From JASJCP01 sp051155735 (lineage in GTDB: Bacteria > Cyanobacteriota > Cyanobacteriia > Cyanobacteriales > Xenococcaceae): a stretch of 13,465 nucleotides of DNA. The stretch covers positions 1 to 13,465 of the forward strand of contig DAXETX010000262.1 in assembly GCA_051155735.1 (NCBI GenBank), read 5' to 3'. The translations under genes and the position numbers were made by a program. Positions 1 to 6,251 of the stretch are shown one piece after another; position 1 is the stretch's first letter, and each line of letters starts with the position of its first letter. A model generated the notes under the pieces. The model worked only from the letters and a program-made list of their open reading frames with translations, ran no database searches and had not been told where the DNA came from.

Positions 1-998
1 GGAGAAGCCAGATAGCCAGCACTAAGTTCGATGGTGTCACCAAAACTGTGAATAATTCCCAAACCAGCATCACCAGGAGGTAAATAAATTGGGCTGCGTG
101 TGCCAAAAGTAGAAATTGCTCCCGATCCACCATCACCATCTAAGATACTTACTGTATTAGCAATATCATCTGCTGCAACTCCAGTAGGACCGATAAGTAT
201 TTGAGTGTTTTCACCAAGAGAAAAAGTATAAAATAATACTTCCAACCCTAAGTCATTGTCTGCGGGTTCAGCAAAAGCCAAATCACCTTGAAAAGTACCT
301 GTTTCATCGGCAAAACTCGGAAAATTACCTGTAGAGAGACGGGTAAACAGTAAATCTTCCCCTGTAAAACTGGTTTCTAATTCAAGTCTAACGCGATCGC
401 CAAATACGGCGACGTTATCAATCTCATCTTCCCCATCATTTTTTGAGCCAGCAAAGACACTACCGAGACCAAAGATCACTTCTCCGACTAATTTGGTGGT
501 AGTAGAAAATTGATTCTCTTCTAAAAAAGCCGTCTGACTTTCTAAACTGTCAACTCTACTCCTAAGAATTGCTAATTCTGCTGCAAATTCTTGGGTAAGT
601 CGGTTAATTGTATCGAAGTCTTCTCTAACTATAGCTTCAGAACTAGCGATCAGACGTTCGAGTTGATTCAAACAGGAGTTTAAACCAGCAGCAAATTCAT
701 AACGAGATAAAGCTTGATTACCTCTGTAGGTTTGATTGGGATATCCCGCAATACAGCCATAACGCTCTACTAAACCTCTTAAGGCTTCATACGCCCAGTC
801 TGTAGGTGCAACATCGCGTAATTGATTGACGTTAGTAACTTGAGAGATTGGCTCTGGGTTACTATACTGTTGGATTTGCTGAATTTTAGCTTCTGCGGTA
901 GTTTGAGCCAAAACTGAATCAGGTATGGCGAATGAAGAAGCAAAGATCAAAGCCTGAAGATTGGGCTTGACCCATTTAACTAAAGATAACTGCGACAT
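1..998 (-). CDS. Iron-uptake porin, SLH domain plus OprB-type barrel (partial, C-terminus off the left edge)
   Basis: I translated this by hand; it stays open for 332 codons to the window edge, so the C-terminal part of the barrel is missing. Residues 1-32 look like a Sec signal peptide with a likely cut after VLA. Residues about 58-110 form an S-layer-homology domain (DVAPTDWAYEALRGLVERYG, then GNQALSRYEFAAGL). A heptad-like coiled coil follows at about 112-160, then the start of an OprB-like beta-barrel. This order is that of cyanobacterial SomA/SomB-type porins, in which SLH anchors the barrel to peptidoglycan. The family includes Synechocystis Slr1908, reported to pass inorganic iron. The start is supported by GAGGA at 1008-1012, nine bases before the ATG. 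Neighbouring iron genes fit an iron role, but substrate specificity cannot be read from the sequence. Confidence 0.9.
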   Translation of the reverse strand, partial: MSQLSLVKWVKPNLQALIFASSFAIPDSVLAQTTAEAKIQQIQQYSNPEPISQVTNVNQLRDVAPTDWAYEALRGLVERYGCIAGYPNQTYRGNQALSRYEFAAGLNSCLNQLERLIASSEAIVREDFDTINRLTQEFAAELAILRSRVDSLESQTAFLEENQFSTTTKLVGEVIFGLGSVFAGSKNDGEDEIDNVAVFGDRVRLELETSFTGEDLLFTRLSTGNFPSFADETGTFQGDLAFAEPADNDLGLEVLFYTFSLGENTQILIGPTGVAADDIANTVSILDGDGGSGAISTFGTRSPIYLPPGDAGLGIIHSFGDTIELSAGYLAS

Positions 999-1113
999 GA
1001 TAATAAATCCTCACACCAAAATTTCGAGAATGATTATTATTTTATTACAAAGAATGTAGAAATAGAAATTACTATATTGTCGGCAAAGTCTCTGATTACA
1101 GTAGTTTCAAGCT

Positions 1114-1132
1114 CACTTAATTCTCAATTAAA
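1114..1132. promoter_or_regulatory. Candidate Fur-type operator before the porin gene
   Basis: The dyad TTAATT-CTC-AATTAA lies at 1117-1131, between the stop of the [2Fe-2S] gene and the porin start. It contains AATTCTCAATT (1119-1129). By my count the 19-base window agrees at 14 positions with the isiA Fur box of Synechococcus PCC 7942 as I remember it (AAATAAATTCTCAATAAAT). The same 11-mer occurs inverted before isiB at 4697-4707. Assignment to Fur is inference. Confidence 0.4.
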
Positions 1133-1145
1133 TATTTTTTTAATT

Positions 1146-1721
1146 TCAGTCGCCTACTAAAAGATGTTTTTCAATTAGCTGCGGGACTTGTTGAGGTTGG
1201 ACTCTACTGTAACGAGCTTTATCTGGCATGATTACTACATTGGGTGCTTTCTTACATTGCTTGAGACAACCGACAGTTTTAATTTCTACTCGATCTGCAA
1301 TACCGCGGCTTTGCAACTCCGCCTTAAGTAAAGCACAGGCTGTTTTTCCGCCTCGTTTCCAACAGGTAGATTTTTGACAAAATAAGACTTTAGCTTTAGA
1401 TTTAGTGGCTACAGCAACATCAGAAGTTAAAGCAGTGGGTGTTGCTAATACTGGTTGAGTAAGTAACTCTACGCCATAGGCTTTATACTTAATTTTTCCT
1501 TTGTGAATTTCGTATTTACGCATTCCCGTTACTTGCAATAAGCAGCCAGGCTGGAGTTTTTCTGGGAAACTTTTTCTAACTTCTTTGGCAACTTTAATCC
1601 AATATTCTTCTTGATCTGTAACCAGTTGTAAGTACTTAATACAATTATTAGACTTAGTTACCAGGTCATCTAGTTTACCTGTAATGGTGAATTGAGAAAC
1701 TAAGGGTTGTACTGTAGCCAT
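1146..1721 (-). CDS. Thioredoxin-like [2Fe-2S] ferredoxin-domain protein
   Basis: A 191-residue protein. The C-terminal half (about 111-188) is a thioredoxin-like [2Fe-2S] ferredoxin domain with the four expected ligands in two pairs: Cys115-x4-Cys120 (FCQKSTC) and Cys152-x3-Cys156 (GCLKQCKKAPN). The N-terminal 1-90 residues (from QFTITGKLDDL to KIKYKAYGVELL) look like a small beta-rich, possibly OB-fold, domain and are joined by an Ala/Thr/Val linker at 91-108. The family serves as an electron carrier or redox sensor in the cytoplasm; the partner is unknown. A clear AAGGAG at 1729-1734 lies seven bases before the ATG. It starts 30 bases after the stop of the 80-residue gene and probably shares its transcript. 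Placement among iron genes suggests a Fe-S or redox role under iron stress, which is inference. Confidence 0.85.
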   Translation of the reverse strand: MATVQPLVSQFTITGKLDDLVTKSNNCIKYLQLVTDQEEYWIKVAKEVRKSFPEKLQPGCLLQVTGMRKYEIHKGKIKYKAYGVELLTQPVLATPTALTSDVAVATKSKAKVLFCQKSTCWKRGGKTACALLKAELQSRGIADRVEIKTVGCLKQCKKAPNVVIMPDKARYSRVQPQQVPQLIEKHLLVGD

Positions 1722-1728
1722 AATCTAA

Positions 1729-1734
1729 CTCCTT
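1729..1734 (-). promoter_or_regulatory. Shine-Dalgarno of the [2Fe-2S] gene
   Basis: AAGGAG on the minus strand, seven bases before the ATG at 1721. It fixes that start. Confidence 0.8.
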
Positions 1735-1751
1735 ACTAAGATAATTTTGCA

Positions 1752-1994
1752 TTATTTGGGTAATTTAATCTGCCAACACTGATTTAACCACGCAATTAAT
1801 TCTTGACGATTTGCGGTATATTGCTTAGCCACACTCCAGAGTTGAATTGCAGCTTGAGGATTACTAGGCTCTACCTGTAAAGGTTGGTCTAGTTGACAGT
1901 AACATTCAATTTCTAAAGCTTTGAGCCGATAATATACTTGCCAACGTTCCGACCATTCTACCTTGACAATCTGTAACTGATTGGGATAATCCAT
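1752..1994 (-). CDS. Small conserved-looking hypothetical protein (80 aa)
   Basis: I do not recognise a named family. The protein is soluble and rich in Trp and Gln, with no signal peptide or membrane span. It opens with a beta-like stretch (IVKVEWSERWQVYYRLKAL), has two close Cys (IECYCQL, about residues 30-32) and a helical C-terminus (RQELIAWLNQCWQIKL). The Trp-rich pattern resembles short uncharacterised cyanobacterial proteins, from memory only. It is the first gene of a likely two-gene unit with the [2Fe-2S] protein 30 bases downstream. No Shine-Dalgarno is visible; the sequence before the ATG is AT-rich (TATAGATAAAAAATT), so the leader may be very short. It diverges from the dps gene. 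Confidence 0.65.
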   Translation of the reverse strand: MDYPNQLQIVKVEWSERWQVYYRLKALEIECYCQLDQPLQVEPSNPQAAIQLWSVAKQYTANRQELIAWLNQCWQIKLPK

Positions 1995-2225
1995 AATTTT
2001 TTATCTATAGCTAATACTAATAAGTTGCTTAATATACTATTCAAGTTAATTGATTTTTATTGTCAATAATTCCTGACTATTCAATAGTCTAGCAGCATCT
2101 GGATTCAATTGCTAGTTATTTGCAATAAGTTTTAAGTTTGACGGAAAATTACCGATCTTGCTGGGTTTTAAGTCGCTATCATTTAAGTAATTCTCCGATA
2201 GTTTTTTGAGAAAGAGGAAATTTTT
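1995..2225. promoter_or_regulatory. Divergent spacer between the 80-aa gene and dps
   Basis: 231 AT-rich bases carrying promoters for both directions. TTATT-TGC-AATAA at 2116-2128 is a short perfect inverted repeat that could be an operator. TATCAT at 2177-2182 is a possible -10 for dps, but no good -35 sits at the right distance. A TTGAGAA heptamer at 2206-2212, close to the dps start, matches the core of the motif before the porin, isiB and futA but may be chance. No RNA gene or ORF is seen. Confidence 0.35.
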
Positions 2226-2780
2226 ATGGTGTCCAGCACTGGCTTAATTCGTTCCTTTGGTGAAATTAGCAACAATGTAATTTTGCTAGACAAAAGTGTT
2301 ACCGAACCAGTTTGCGAAGGGTTAAACATTTTGCTAGCTAGTTTTCAAGGTTTATACTTGCAATACCAAAAACATCATTTTGTAATTGAGGGTTCGGAGT
2401 TTTACTCTTTACATCAGTTTTTCCAAGAATCTTATGATGAGGTGCAAGGTCATGTTCATGACCTTGGAGAAAGATTAGATGGTTTAGGGGGAGTTCCTGT
2501 CGCTAGTTTTGGTAAGTTAGCAGAACTATGCTGCTTCGAGCCAGAACCAGATGGTGTCTATAACTGTCGTCAAACCTTAGAACACGATTTAGCAGCAGAA
2601 CAAGCCATTATTAAAGTATTACGCTCTCAAGCAGCCCAAGCGGAAAGTTTGGGCGATCGCGCTACTCGTTATCTCTATGAAAAGATTTTGCTAGAAACTG
2701 AAGAAAGAGCTTATCATCTTGGTCATTTCTTAGCTCCTGATAGCCTAACCTTGGGATTTGTGATGAATGGCAATAAATAG
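2226..2780 (+). CDS. dps: Dps/DpsA-type ferritin-like DNA-protection protein with His-substituted ferroxidase site
   Basis: A 184-residue Dps protein. These assemble as 12-mers, oxidise Fe(II) with peroxide and store Fe(III), protecting DNA and photosystems. Ferroxidase ligands align as His51 (KHHF), His63 (SLHQFF), then position 78 and Glu82 (HDLGERLDGLGG). His63 to position 78 is the usual 15-residue step, yet position 78 is His where most Dps proteins have Asp. This His-type centre is known from some cyanobacterial Dps proteins (Thermosynechococcus DpsA, Nostoc punctiforme Dps4). The C-terminal helix holds GDRATRYLYEKILLETEERAYHLGHFL. AGAGGAAA at 2212-2219 precedes the ATG. It is tail-to-tail with the hydrolase-fold gene, 15 bases apart. 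Context points to iron or oxidative-stress control. Confidence 0.92.
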   Translation: MVSSTGLIRSFGEISNNVILLDKSVTEPVCEGLNILLASFQGLYLQYQKHHFVIEGSEFYSLHQFFQESYDEVQGHVHDLGERLDGLGGVPVASFGKLAELCCFEPEPDGVYNCRQTLEHDLAAEQAIIKVLRSQAAQAESLGDRATRYLYEKILLETEERAYHLGHFLAPDSLTLGFVMNGNK

Positions 2781-2795
2781 GCGTTACTGTAGTTT

Positions 2796-3569
2796 CTAAC
2801 TGGTTTGTTGATTAGAAGGAAATTCACCAAAGGCGATCGCCTTACTAACTCCTGATTTTTGCTTCTGAGAATTAAACCGCCAAAATTGCAGTATCTGTTG
2901 GCTGACTTCTTGGGGATAAAAGTAATGGAAAAAGTGATTTCCTTGAGGAGATTCCCACAAAATATCCCCTTCCTTAAAGTAGCCATACCAACCTCTTAGG
3001 GCGTTGTGGTCGATAATGCGATCATTTTTACTGCCACATACCATCAAAGGAGATAAGATTCCCCCTGGATTAATGCTGACTCTGCGCCAGAGAGAATGGG
3101 GTGAAGGAGAAGTATTTAAGTCTTGTTGGAGAATTTGAATCAAGCCTTTGGTCTGATGTTGGTTTTGTTTACCAAAGAGACTGTGTACCATTTGTGCCAA
3201 AACAATTTTTTGACTGCAAGGGATTAATTCTCGCATGGCATAATAATGAATTTGCCAATCAATTCCAGGCTGAAATCCGACGCCTAATAAGGTGAGAGAT
3301 TTAACTTTTGCGGGGTATTTTCTAGCATACATTAATCCTAATGTGCCTCCTACCCCGTGACCTAATAAATTAACGGGTTGCGGGAGAGAATGTAAATATT
3401 CTTCTAATAAGTTTAGGGCAATTTCCCAAGAACTAGCTTCATCTTGATGTTGATAGTATTCCCACCTAGCGATAGATTCTATCTTAGATAAATAGCCAAT
3501 TAAAGGATTATCGAATCTCTGAAAGCTATGATTGGCTGATATCCAGACATTTTCTATTTTTTTTGACAT
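2796..3569 (-). CDS. Alpha/beta-hydrolase-fold protein lacking the nucleophile Ser
   Basis: About 257 residues from ATG 3569; a GTG at 3578 would add MLT. I prefer the ATG because AGGG lies just before it. Numbering from the GTG, strand beta-5 leads to LLGHGVGGTLGLMYARKYP (71-89), the nucleophile elbow Gly-x-Ser-x-Gly written here as Gly73-His-Gly75-Val-Gly77, so the catalytic Ser is Gly. The acid and base positions look kept: Asp186 (CGSKNDRIID) and His215 (GNHFFHYF). No signal peptide, so cytoplasmic. The protein is probably not a classical hydrolase; binding or a scaffold role is possible. Iron-stress operons of other cyanobacteria carry a third gene, isiC, that I recall as alpha/beta-hydrolase-like, and this may be its counterpart; that link is a guess from context. 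Confidence 0.8.
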   Translation of the reverse strand: MSKKIENVWISANHSFQRFDNPLIGYLSKIESIARWEYYQHQDEASSWEIALNLLEEYLHSLPQPVNLLGHGVGGTLGLMYARKYPAKVKSLTLLGVGFQPGIDWQIHYYAMRELIPCSQKIVLAQMVHSLFGKQNQHQTKGLIQILQQDLNTSPSPHSLWRRVSINPGGILSPLMVCGSKNDRIIDHNALRGWYGYFKEGDILWESPQGNHFFHYFYPQEVSQQILQFWRFNSQKQKSGVSKAIAFGEFPSNQQTS

Positions 3570-3589
3570 TGTTAACACCCTACTTGTCT

Positions 3590-3610
3590 TATTTAATAGT
3601 TAATTAAATA
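3590..3610. repeat. AT-only inverted repeat before the hydrolase-fold gene
   Basis: TATTTAAT (3590-3597) and ATTAAATA (3603-3610) are perfect 8-base arms around a 5-base centre, 20 bases before the ATG at 3569. It could be an operator or part of the promoter; AT-rich DNA makes chance palindromes common. Confidence 0.3.
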
Positions 3611-3647
3611 CTTTATTGCCCTATTAAACACCATATTTTTCGATAAA

Positions 3648-3905
3648 TTAATCTACATTATTAACTAGATAATCAGATTTTATTTGAAAATCTTGACAGG
3701 CGATCGCCTTTTCTGACATGGCTTTTGTGGGATGAACTGGACATTTTAGTCGATAGTCTCCTGTAAAATAAATACAATTAGCGCAAGGAATTTGATGCAT
3801 TTTTTTGAGATGCTCGATGCCCTGAGTTATTCCTTTGGTGGCATGATTGACTATAAAACTAAAAATTAACGTCCAAATTCCAAAACAGAGAATAGAATGT
3901 AGCAT
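3648..3905 (-). CDS. Small membrane-anchored protein with a four-Cys motif (about 85 aa)
   Basis: I chose ATG 3905 over an in-frame GTG at 3911 because AAGAG lies five bases before the ATG and would overlap the GTG. Residues about 4-22 (from the GTG) form one membrane helix. A short amphipathic stretch follows, then CANCIYFTGDYRLKCPVHP, with Cys43-x2-Cys46-x10-Cys57-x14-Cys72 in a C-terminal domain that looks soluble. Four regularly placed Cys suggest a zinc or Fe-S site. Similar short proteins occur in cyanobacteria as I recall, without assigned function. It lies between isiB and the hydrolase-fold gene on the same strand, but a terminator-like hairpin separates it from isiB. A role in iron stress at the thylakoid or plasma membrane is inferred from position only. 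Confidence 0.7.
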   Translation of the reverse strand: MLHSILCFGIWTLIFSFIVNHATKGITQGIEHLKKMHQIPCANCIYFTGDYRLKCPVHPTKAMSEKAIACQDFQIKSDYLVNNVD

Positions 3906-3939
3906 GATCACTCTTGTTTACTTGAATTTTTAATCGCTT

Positions 3940-3995
3940 AAAAAAAAGAGAAAAGTAAATTGCGTTTATTGAGTTTTTAACAACTACTTTTCTCT
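3940..3995 (-). terminator. Rho-independent-type terminator after isiB
   Basis: Arms AGAGAAAAGTA (3947-3957) and TACTTTTCTCT (3985-3995) pair perfectly over 11 bases with a 27-base loop. Read on the minus strand the stem is followed directly by a run of U (3940-3946). It begins about 60 bases after the isiB stop. The stem is AT-rich and the loop long, so termination may be partial, which would allow read-through to the four-Cys gene. Confidence 0.6.
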
Positions 3996-4057
3996 CAATT
4001 CAGAAGGAGAATCTACCTGGCAAAGTTTTAATCTTAAACAGTGAAACTTGGATCTTC

Positions 4058-4570
4058 TTAAATATTAAACTCGCTTTTAAGTTGAGCTACCCACTCTTTG
4101 ATCCGAGACTCAGTTAACTCTGATTGATTGTCTTCATCTAATGCTAATCCCACAAATTTACCACCTTGATCCGCTTTGGAAGCTTCATGTTCGTAACCAT
4201 CTGTTGACCAATAACCTACGGTTTTGCCACCTAAACTCGAAATTTTTGCCTCTAAAGTTCCCATGGCATCTTGAAAGTTTTCGGCATAGCCAACTTGATC
4301 TCCTGTGCCAAAATAAGCCACTTTTTTACCACTAAAATCAATATTATCTAGCTCTCGATAAAAACCATCCCAATCACTTTGTAATTCGCCAATATCCCAA
4401 GTCGGACAACCAATTATCACATATTCGTAGTCATCAAAATCACTGTCTGCTACCTCAGCAATGTCATGTAAAGTTACAAGGCGATCGCCACCTAATTCGG
4501 CTTGGATCATTTCTGCTGCTGACTCGGTTTTACCTGTGGTAGTGCCATAAAATAGTCCGATTTTAGTCAT
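4058..4570 (-). CDS. isiB: Long-chain flavodoxin
   Basis: A 170-residue flavodoxin that carries electrons with FMN and replaces ferredoxin between photosystem I and FNR when iron is short. The FMN-phosphate loop is at 9-15 (GTTTGKTE), Trp58 (GCPTWDIGEL) and Tyr95 (GTGDQVGYAENF) stack on the flavin, and the extra loop of the long-chain class follows at about 118-140 (VGYWSTDGYEHEASKA). AGGAG at 4576-4580 lies five bases before the ATG. In many cyanobacteria isiB follows isiA in one operon; here the two diverge, 487 bases apart, and isiB ends at its own terminator. Two AATTCTCAA-type sites upstream (4697-4707, 4747-4765) are candidate Fur boxes. Confidence 0.97.
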   Translation of the reverse strand: MTKIGLFYGTTTGKTESAAEMIQAELGGDRLVTLHDIAEVADSDFDDYEYVIIGCPTWDIGELQSDWDGFYRELDNIDFSGKKVAYFGTGDQVGYAENFQDAMGTLEAKISSLGGKTVGYWSTDGYEHEASKADQGGKFVGLALDEDNQSELTESRIKEWVAQLKSEFNI

Positions 4571-4696
4571 GGTTACTCCTGAATTTGCTCGGTTTTGATT
4601 CGATTGCCTAAATGAATGATTGAATCCGATCTACAGATAAATGCAGATTGTAAGGAATTTGGTTGTAGCGATCGCTATAATTAATCTTTTGAGGTA

Positions 4697-4707
4697 ATTG
4701 AGAATTA
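4697..4707. promoter_or_regulatory. AATTGAGAATT site before isiB
   Basis: TAATT-GAG-AATTA (4696-4708) is the same quasi-palindrome, in reverse orientation, as the one before the porin gene at 1119-1129. It lies 127 bases upstream of the isiB ATG. Candidate Fur-type operator by similarity; inference. Confidence 0.4.
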
Positions 4708-4746
4708 GATTCAATAACTTATGGACTAAGCATACATCATAAATTG

Positions 4747-4765
4747 ATTTGTTGAGAATAAATTT
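4747..4765 (-). promoter_or_regulatory. Candidate Fur box in the isiA-isiB spacer
   Basis: On the minus strand this reads AAATTTATTCTCAACAAAT. It matches 16 of 19 positions of the PCC 7942 isiA Fur box as I remember it. It lies about 180 bases before isiB and 290 before isiA, so which promoter it serves is unclear. Confidence 0.45.
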
Positions 4766-4877
4766 CTTTTGAATTAGAAAATATCATGGAATTACTGCGA
4801 GTGATAAAGCCAGGTTAATTAAAGTGTTAAAAATCGTGACAAGTTAAGTTAAGGGTGTGTGTTGTTTGTCAACTAGT

Positions 4878-4896
4878 TCTTAGCTCTTAGCTTTTA
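4878..4896 (-). repeat. 19-base repeat, left copy flanking isiA (heptamer AGCTAAG type)
   Basis: The minus strand reads TAAAAGCTAAGAGCTAAGA, identical over 19 bases to 6292-6310 on the plus strand. The two copies are inverted and enclose isiA. Units are tandem AGCTAAG heptamers, as in the short tandem repeats common between cyanobacterial genes. Confidence 0.7.
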
Positions 4897-4952
4897 AGTA
4901 GCTGGGTGTAATTAAAGACGAATCGCATTATTAAGTTTCCTTAAAAAAATAA

Positions 4953-4967
4953 TGCTAATAATTAGCA
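4953..4967. promoter_or_regulatory. Perfect 7-1-7 palindrome, Fur-box-like, before isiA
   Basis: TGCTAAT-A-ATTAGCA is a perfect inverted repeat with the 7-1-7 architecture of Fur boxes and matches TGATAATNATTATCA at 12 of 14 defined positions. It lies 91-105 bases before the isiA start codon. isiA is a classic Fur target in cyanobacteria, so this is the best Fur operator candidate in the window. Confidence 0.6.
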
Positions 4968-5004
4968 ATAATGCAAAATAAAGTTGTCATTAGCTTATTG
5001 CAAA

Positions 5005-5030
5005 AAATTAGTAACAAGCAATACTAATTT
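5005..5030. promoter_or_regulatory. GTA-N8-TAC dyad (Crp/NtcA-type site) before isiA
   Basis: Arms AAATTAGTA (5005-5013) and TACTAATTT (5022-5030) pair perfectly over 9 bases with 8 bases between, which contains GTA-N8-TAC, the NtcA consensus. It ends 15 bases before the Shine-Dalgarno AGGAGG. At this position it would overlap or follow the promoter, which suits repression or an RNA hairpin better than class II activation. Confidence 0.5.
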
Positions 5031-5044
5031 AATTCTAATTTCTC

Positions 5045-5050
5045 AGGAGG
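5045..5050 (+). promoter_or_regulatory. Shine-Dalgarno deciding the TTG start of isiA
   Basis: AGGAGG, seven bases before TTG at 5058. It supports the non-ATG start. Confidence 0.85.
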
Positions 5051-5057
5051 TTTTATC

Positions 5058-6101
5058 TTGCAAGCCTACGGTAAACTAAATGTCAAATATGATTGGTGGG
5101 CGGGCAATGCCCGTTTCGCTAATATGTCTGGTCTATTTATTGCTGCTCACGTCGCTCAAGCAGCTTTGATTGTTTTTTGGGCTGGAGCTTTTACTCTATT
5201 TGAACTCTCGCGGTACGACCCTAGCTTACCCATGGGACACCAAAGTCTAATTTTGTTGCCTCATTTAGCCACTTTAGGTTTGGGTGTTGGAACAGAAGGC
5301 GAAGTTGTCGATACTTATCCCATGTTTGTGGTCGGCTCAGTTCATCTTGTTGCTTCTGCTGTTTTAGGAGCAGGTGCTTTATTTCATACTTTCAAAGGCG
5401 AAAGTGACTTATCGCAAGCATCGGGGCAAGCTAAAAAATTTCATTTTGAATGGAATAAGCCAGAGTCACTAGGCTATATTTTGGGCCATCATTTGCTGTT
5501 TCTGGGAGCAGGTGCTTTACTGTTAGTGGCTAAAGCCATGTTTTGGGGCGGTTTATATGACTCAGTAATTCAAGATGTCAGACTAGTAACCGAGCCGACA
5601 TTAAACCCTTTAACTATTTATGGTTATCAAACTCATTTTGCTGCTGTCGATAATCTAGAAGATTTAGTTGGCGGTCATATCTATGTCGGTATCCTCTTAA
5701 TAGGTGGCGGGATCTGGCATATTCTTGTACCACCTCTAGACTGGGCGAAAAAACTTTTAATTTTTTCTGGTGAGGCGATTCTTTCTTATTCTCTCGGTGG
5801 TATAGCTCTAGCCTCTTTTGTTGCTGCCTATTTCTGTGCCGTTAATACTTTAGCTTACCCTGTAGAGTTTTATGGAGAAGTTCTCAAGATTAAATTGGGA
5901 GTTTTACCTTACTTTGCTGATACTGCCACTCTACCACCACGAGTTCATACGGCACGCTGTTGGTTATCAAATATGCACTTTTTCTTTGGATTCTTCTTTT
6001 TGCAAGGTCATCTTTGGCACGCTCTTAGAGCTATTGGCTTTGATTTTAAAAGGGTTATTAATGCTTTAGACAATGCAGGAGTTTCCCTAGATGAGCAATA
6101 G
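5058..6101 (+). CDS. isiA: Iron-stress chlorophyll a-binding protein IsiA (CP43')
   Basis: A 347-residue CP43-like antenna protein, close to the usual IsiA length of about 340. IsiA forms rings around photosystem I in thylakoids under iron starvation and light stress. The start is TTG with a perfect AGGAGG; the resulting N-terminus MQAYG...WWAGNA fits the family. Six membrane helices fall near residues 27-50, 88-112, 138-163, 203-224, 238-262 and 304-325. Candidate chlorophyll ligands include His31, His61, His69, His96, His110, His144/145, His193, His207, His221, His307, His318 and His321. The large lumenal loop of true CP43 is absent. Family signatures include WAGAFTLFELSRYDPS, EDLVGGHIYVG and FFFLQGHLWHALRA. 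It stands alone on its strand, divergent from isiB; a Crp-type regulator follows 470 bases on. Confidence 0.96.
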   Translation: MQAYGKLNVKYDWWAGNARFANMSGLFIAAHVAQAALIVFWAGAFTLFELSRYDPSLPMGHQSLILLPHLATLGLGVGTEGEVVDTYPMFVVGSVHLVASAVLGAGALFHTFKGESDLSQASGQAKKFHFEWNKPESLGYILGHHLLFLGAGALLLVAKAMFWGGLYDSVIQDVRLVTEPTLNPLTIYGYQTHFAAVDNLEDLVGGHIYVGILLIGGGIWHILVPPLDWAKKLLIFSGEAILSYSLGGIALASFVAAYFCAVNTLAYPVEFYGEVLKIKLGVLPYFADTATLPPRVHTARCWLSNMHFFFGFFFLQGHLWHALRAIGFDFKRVINALDNAGVSLDEQ

Positions 6102-6251
6102 CGCGGGCTACGTCTCAAGCAGTCATAATTAAATCGGCAACCCAACAATCACAAATCACAGATTACTCCGTCGTTTTATCAAAAAAGCTTTTAGCCTTGG
6201 TTAAAAACTAAAAGCGCAATTGAGTTTAAGACTCCGACCTCGAAGGTTCGT

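Larger units (their letters stand above)
4571..5057. promoter_or_regulatory. Divergent isiB-isiA regulatory region
   Basis: 487 AT-rich bases without an ORF. From isiB towards isiA it holds a HIP1 palindrome (TAGCGATCGCTA, 4666-4677), two AATTCTCAA-type sites, a short GTTG-TTTGT-CAAC hairpin (4861-4873), the 19-base repeat, the repeated octamer AATAATGC (4948-4955 and 4967-4974) with its inverse GCATTATT at 4925-4932, a perfect 7-1-7 dyad (4953-4967) and a GTA-N8-TAC dyad (5005-5030). A weak promoter, TTGCAA (4999-5004) and TACTAA (5022-5027) with 17 bases between, would start transcription near 5034. Confidence 0.7.

Noticed and set aside
2723..2986. Open frame of 87 codons on the minus strand
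   Set aside because: It overlaps the ends of dps and the hydrolase-fold gene in a different frame; no family-like motifs or Shine-Dalgarno.
5300..5900. IsrR-type antisense RNA on the minus strand of isiA
   Set aside because: IsrR is known in Synechocystis, but I saw no convincing minus-strand promoter or terminator here; it needs transcript data.
6187..6215. GCTTTTAG/CTAAAAGC hairpin as the isiA terminator
   Set aside because: No U-run follows on the plus strand, and the loop is 13 bases; kept only as part of the spacer description.
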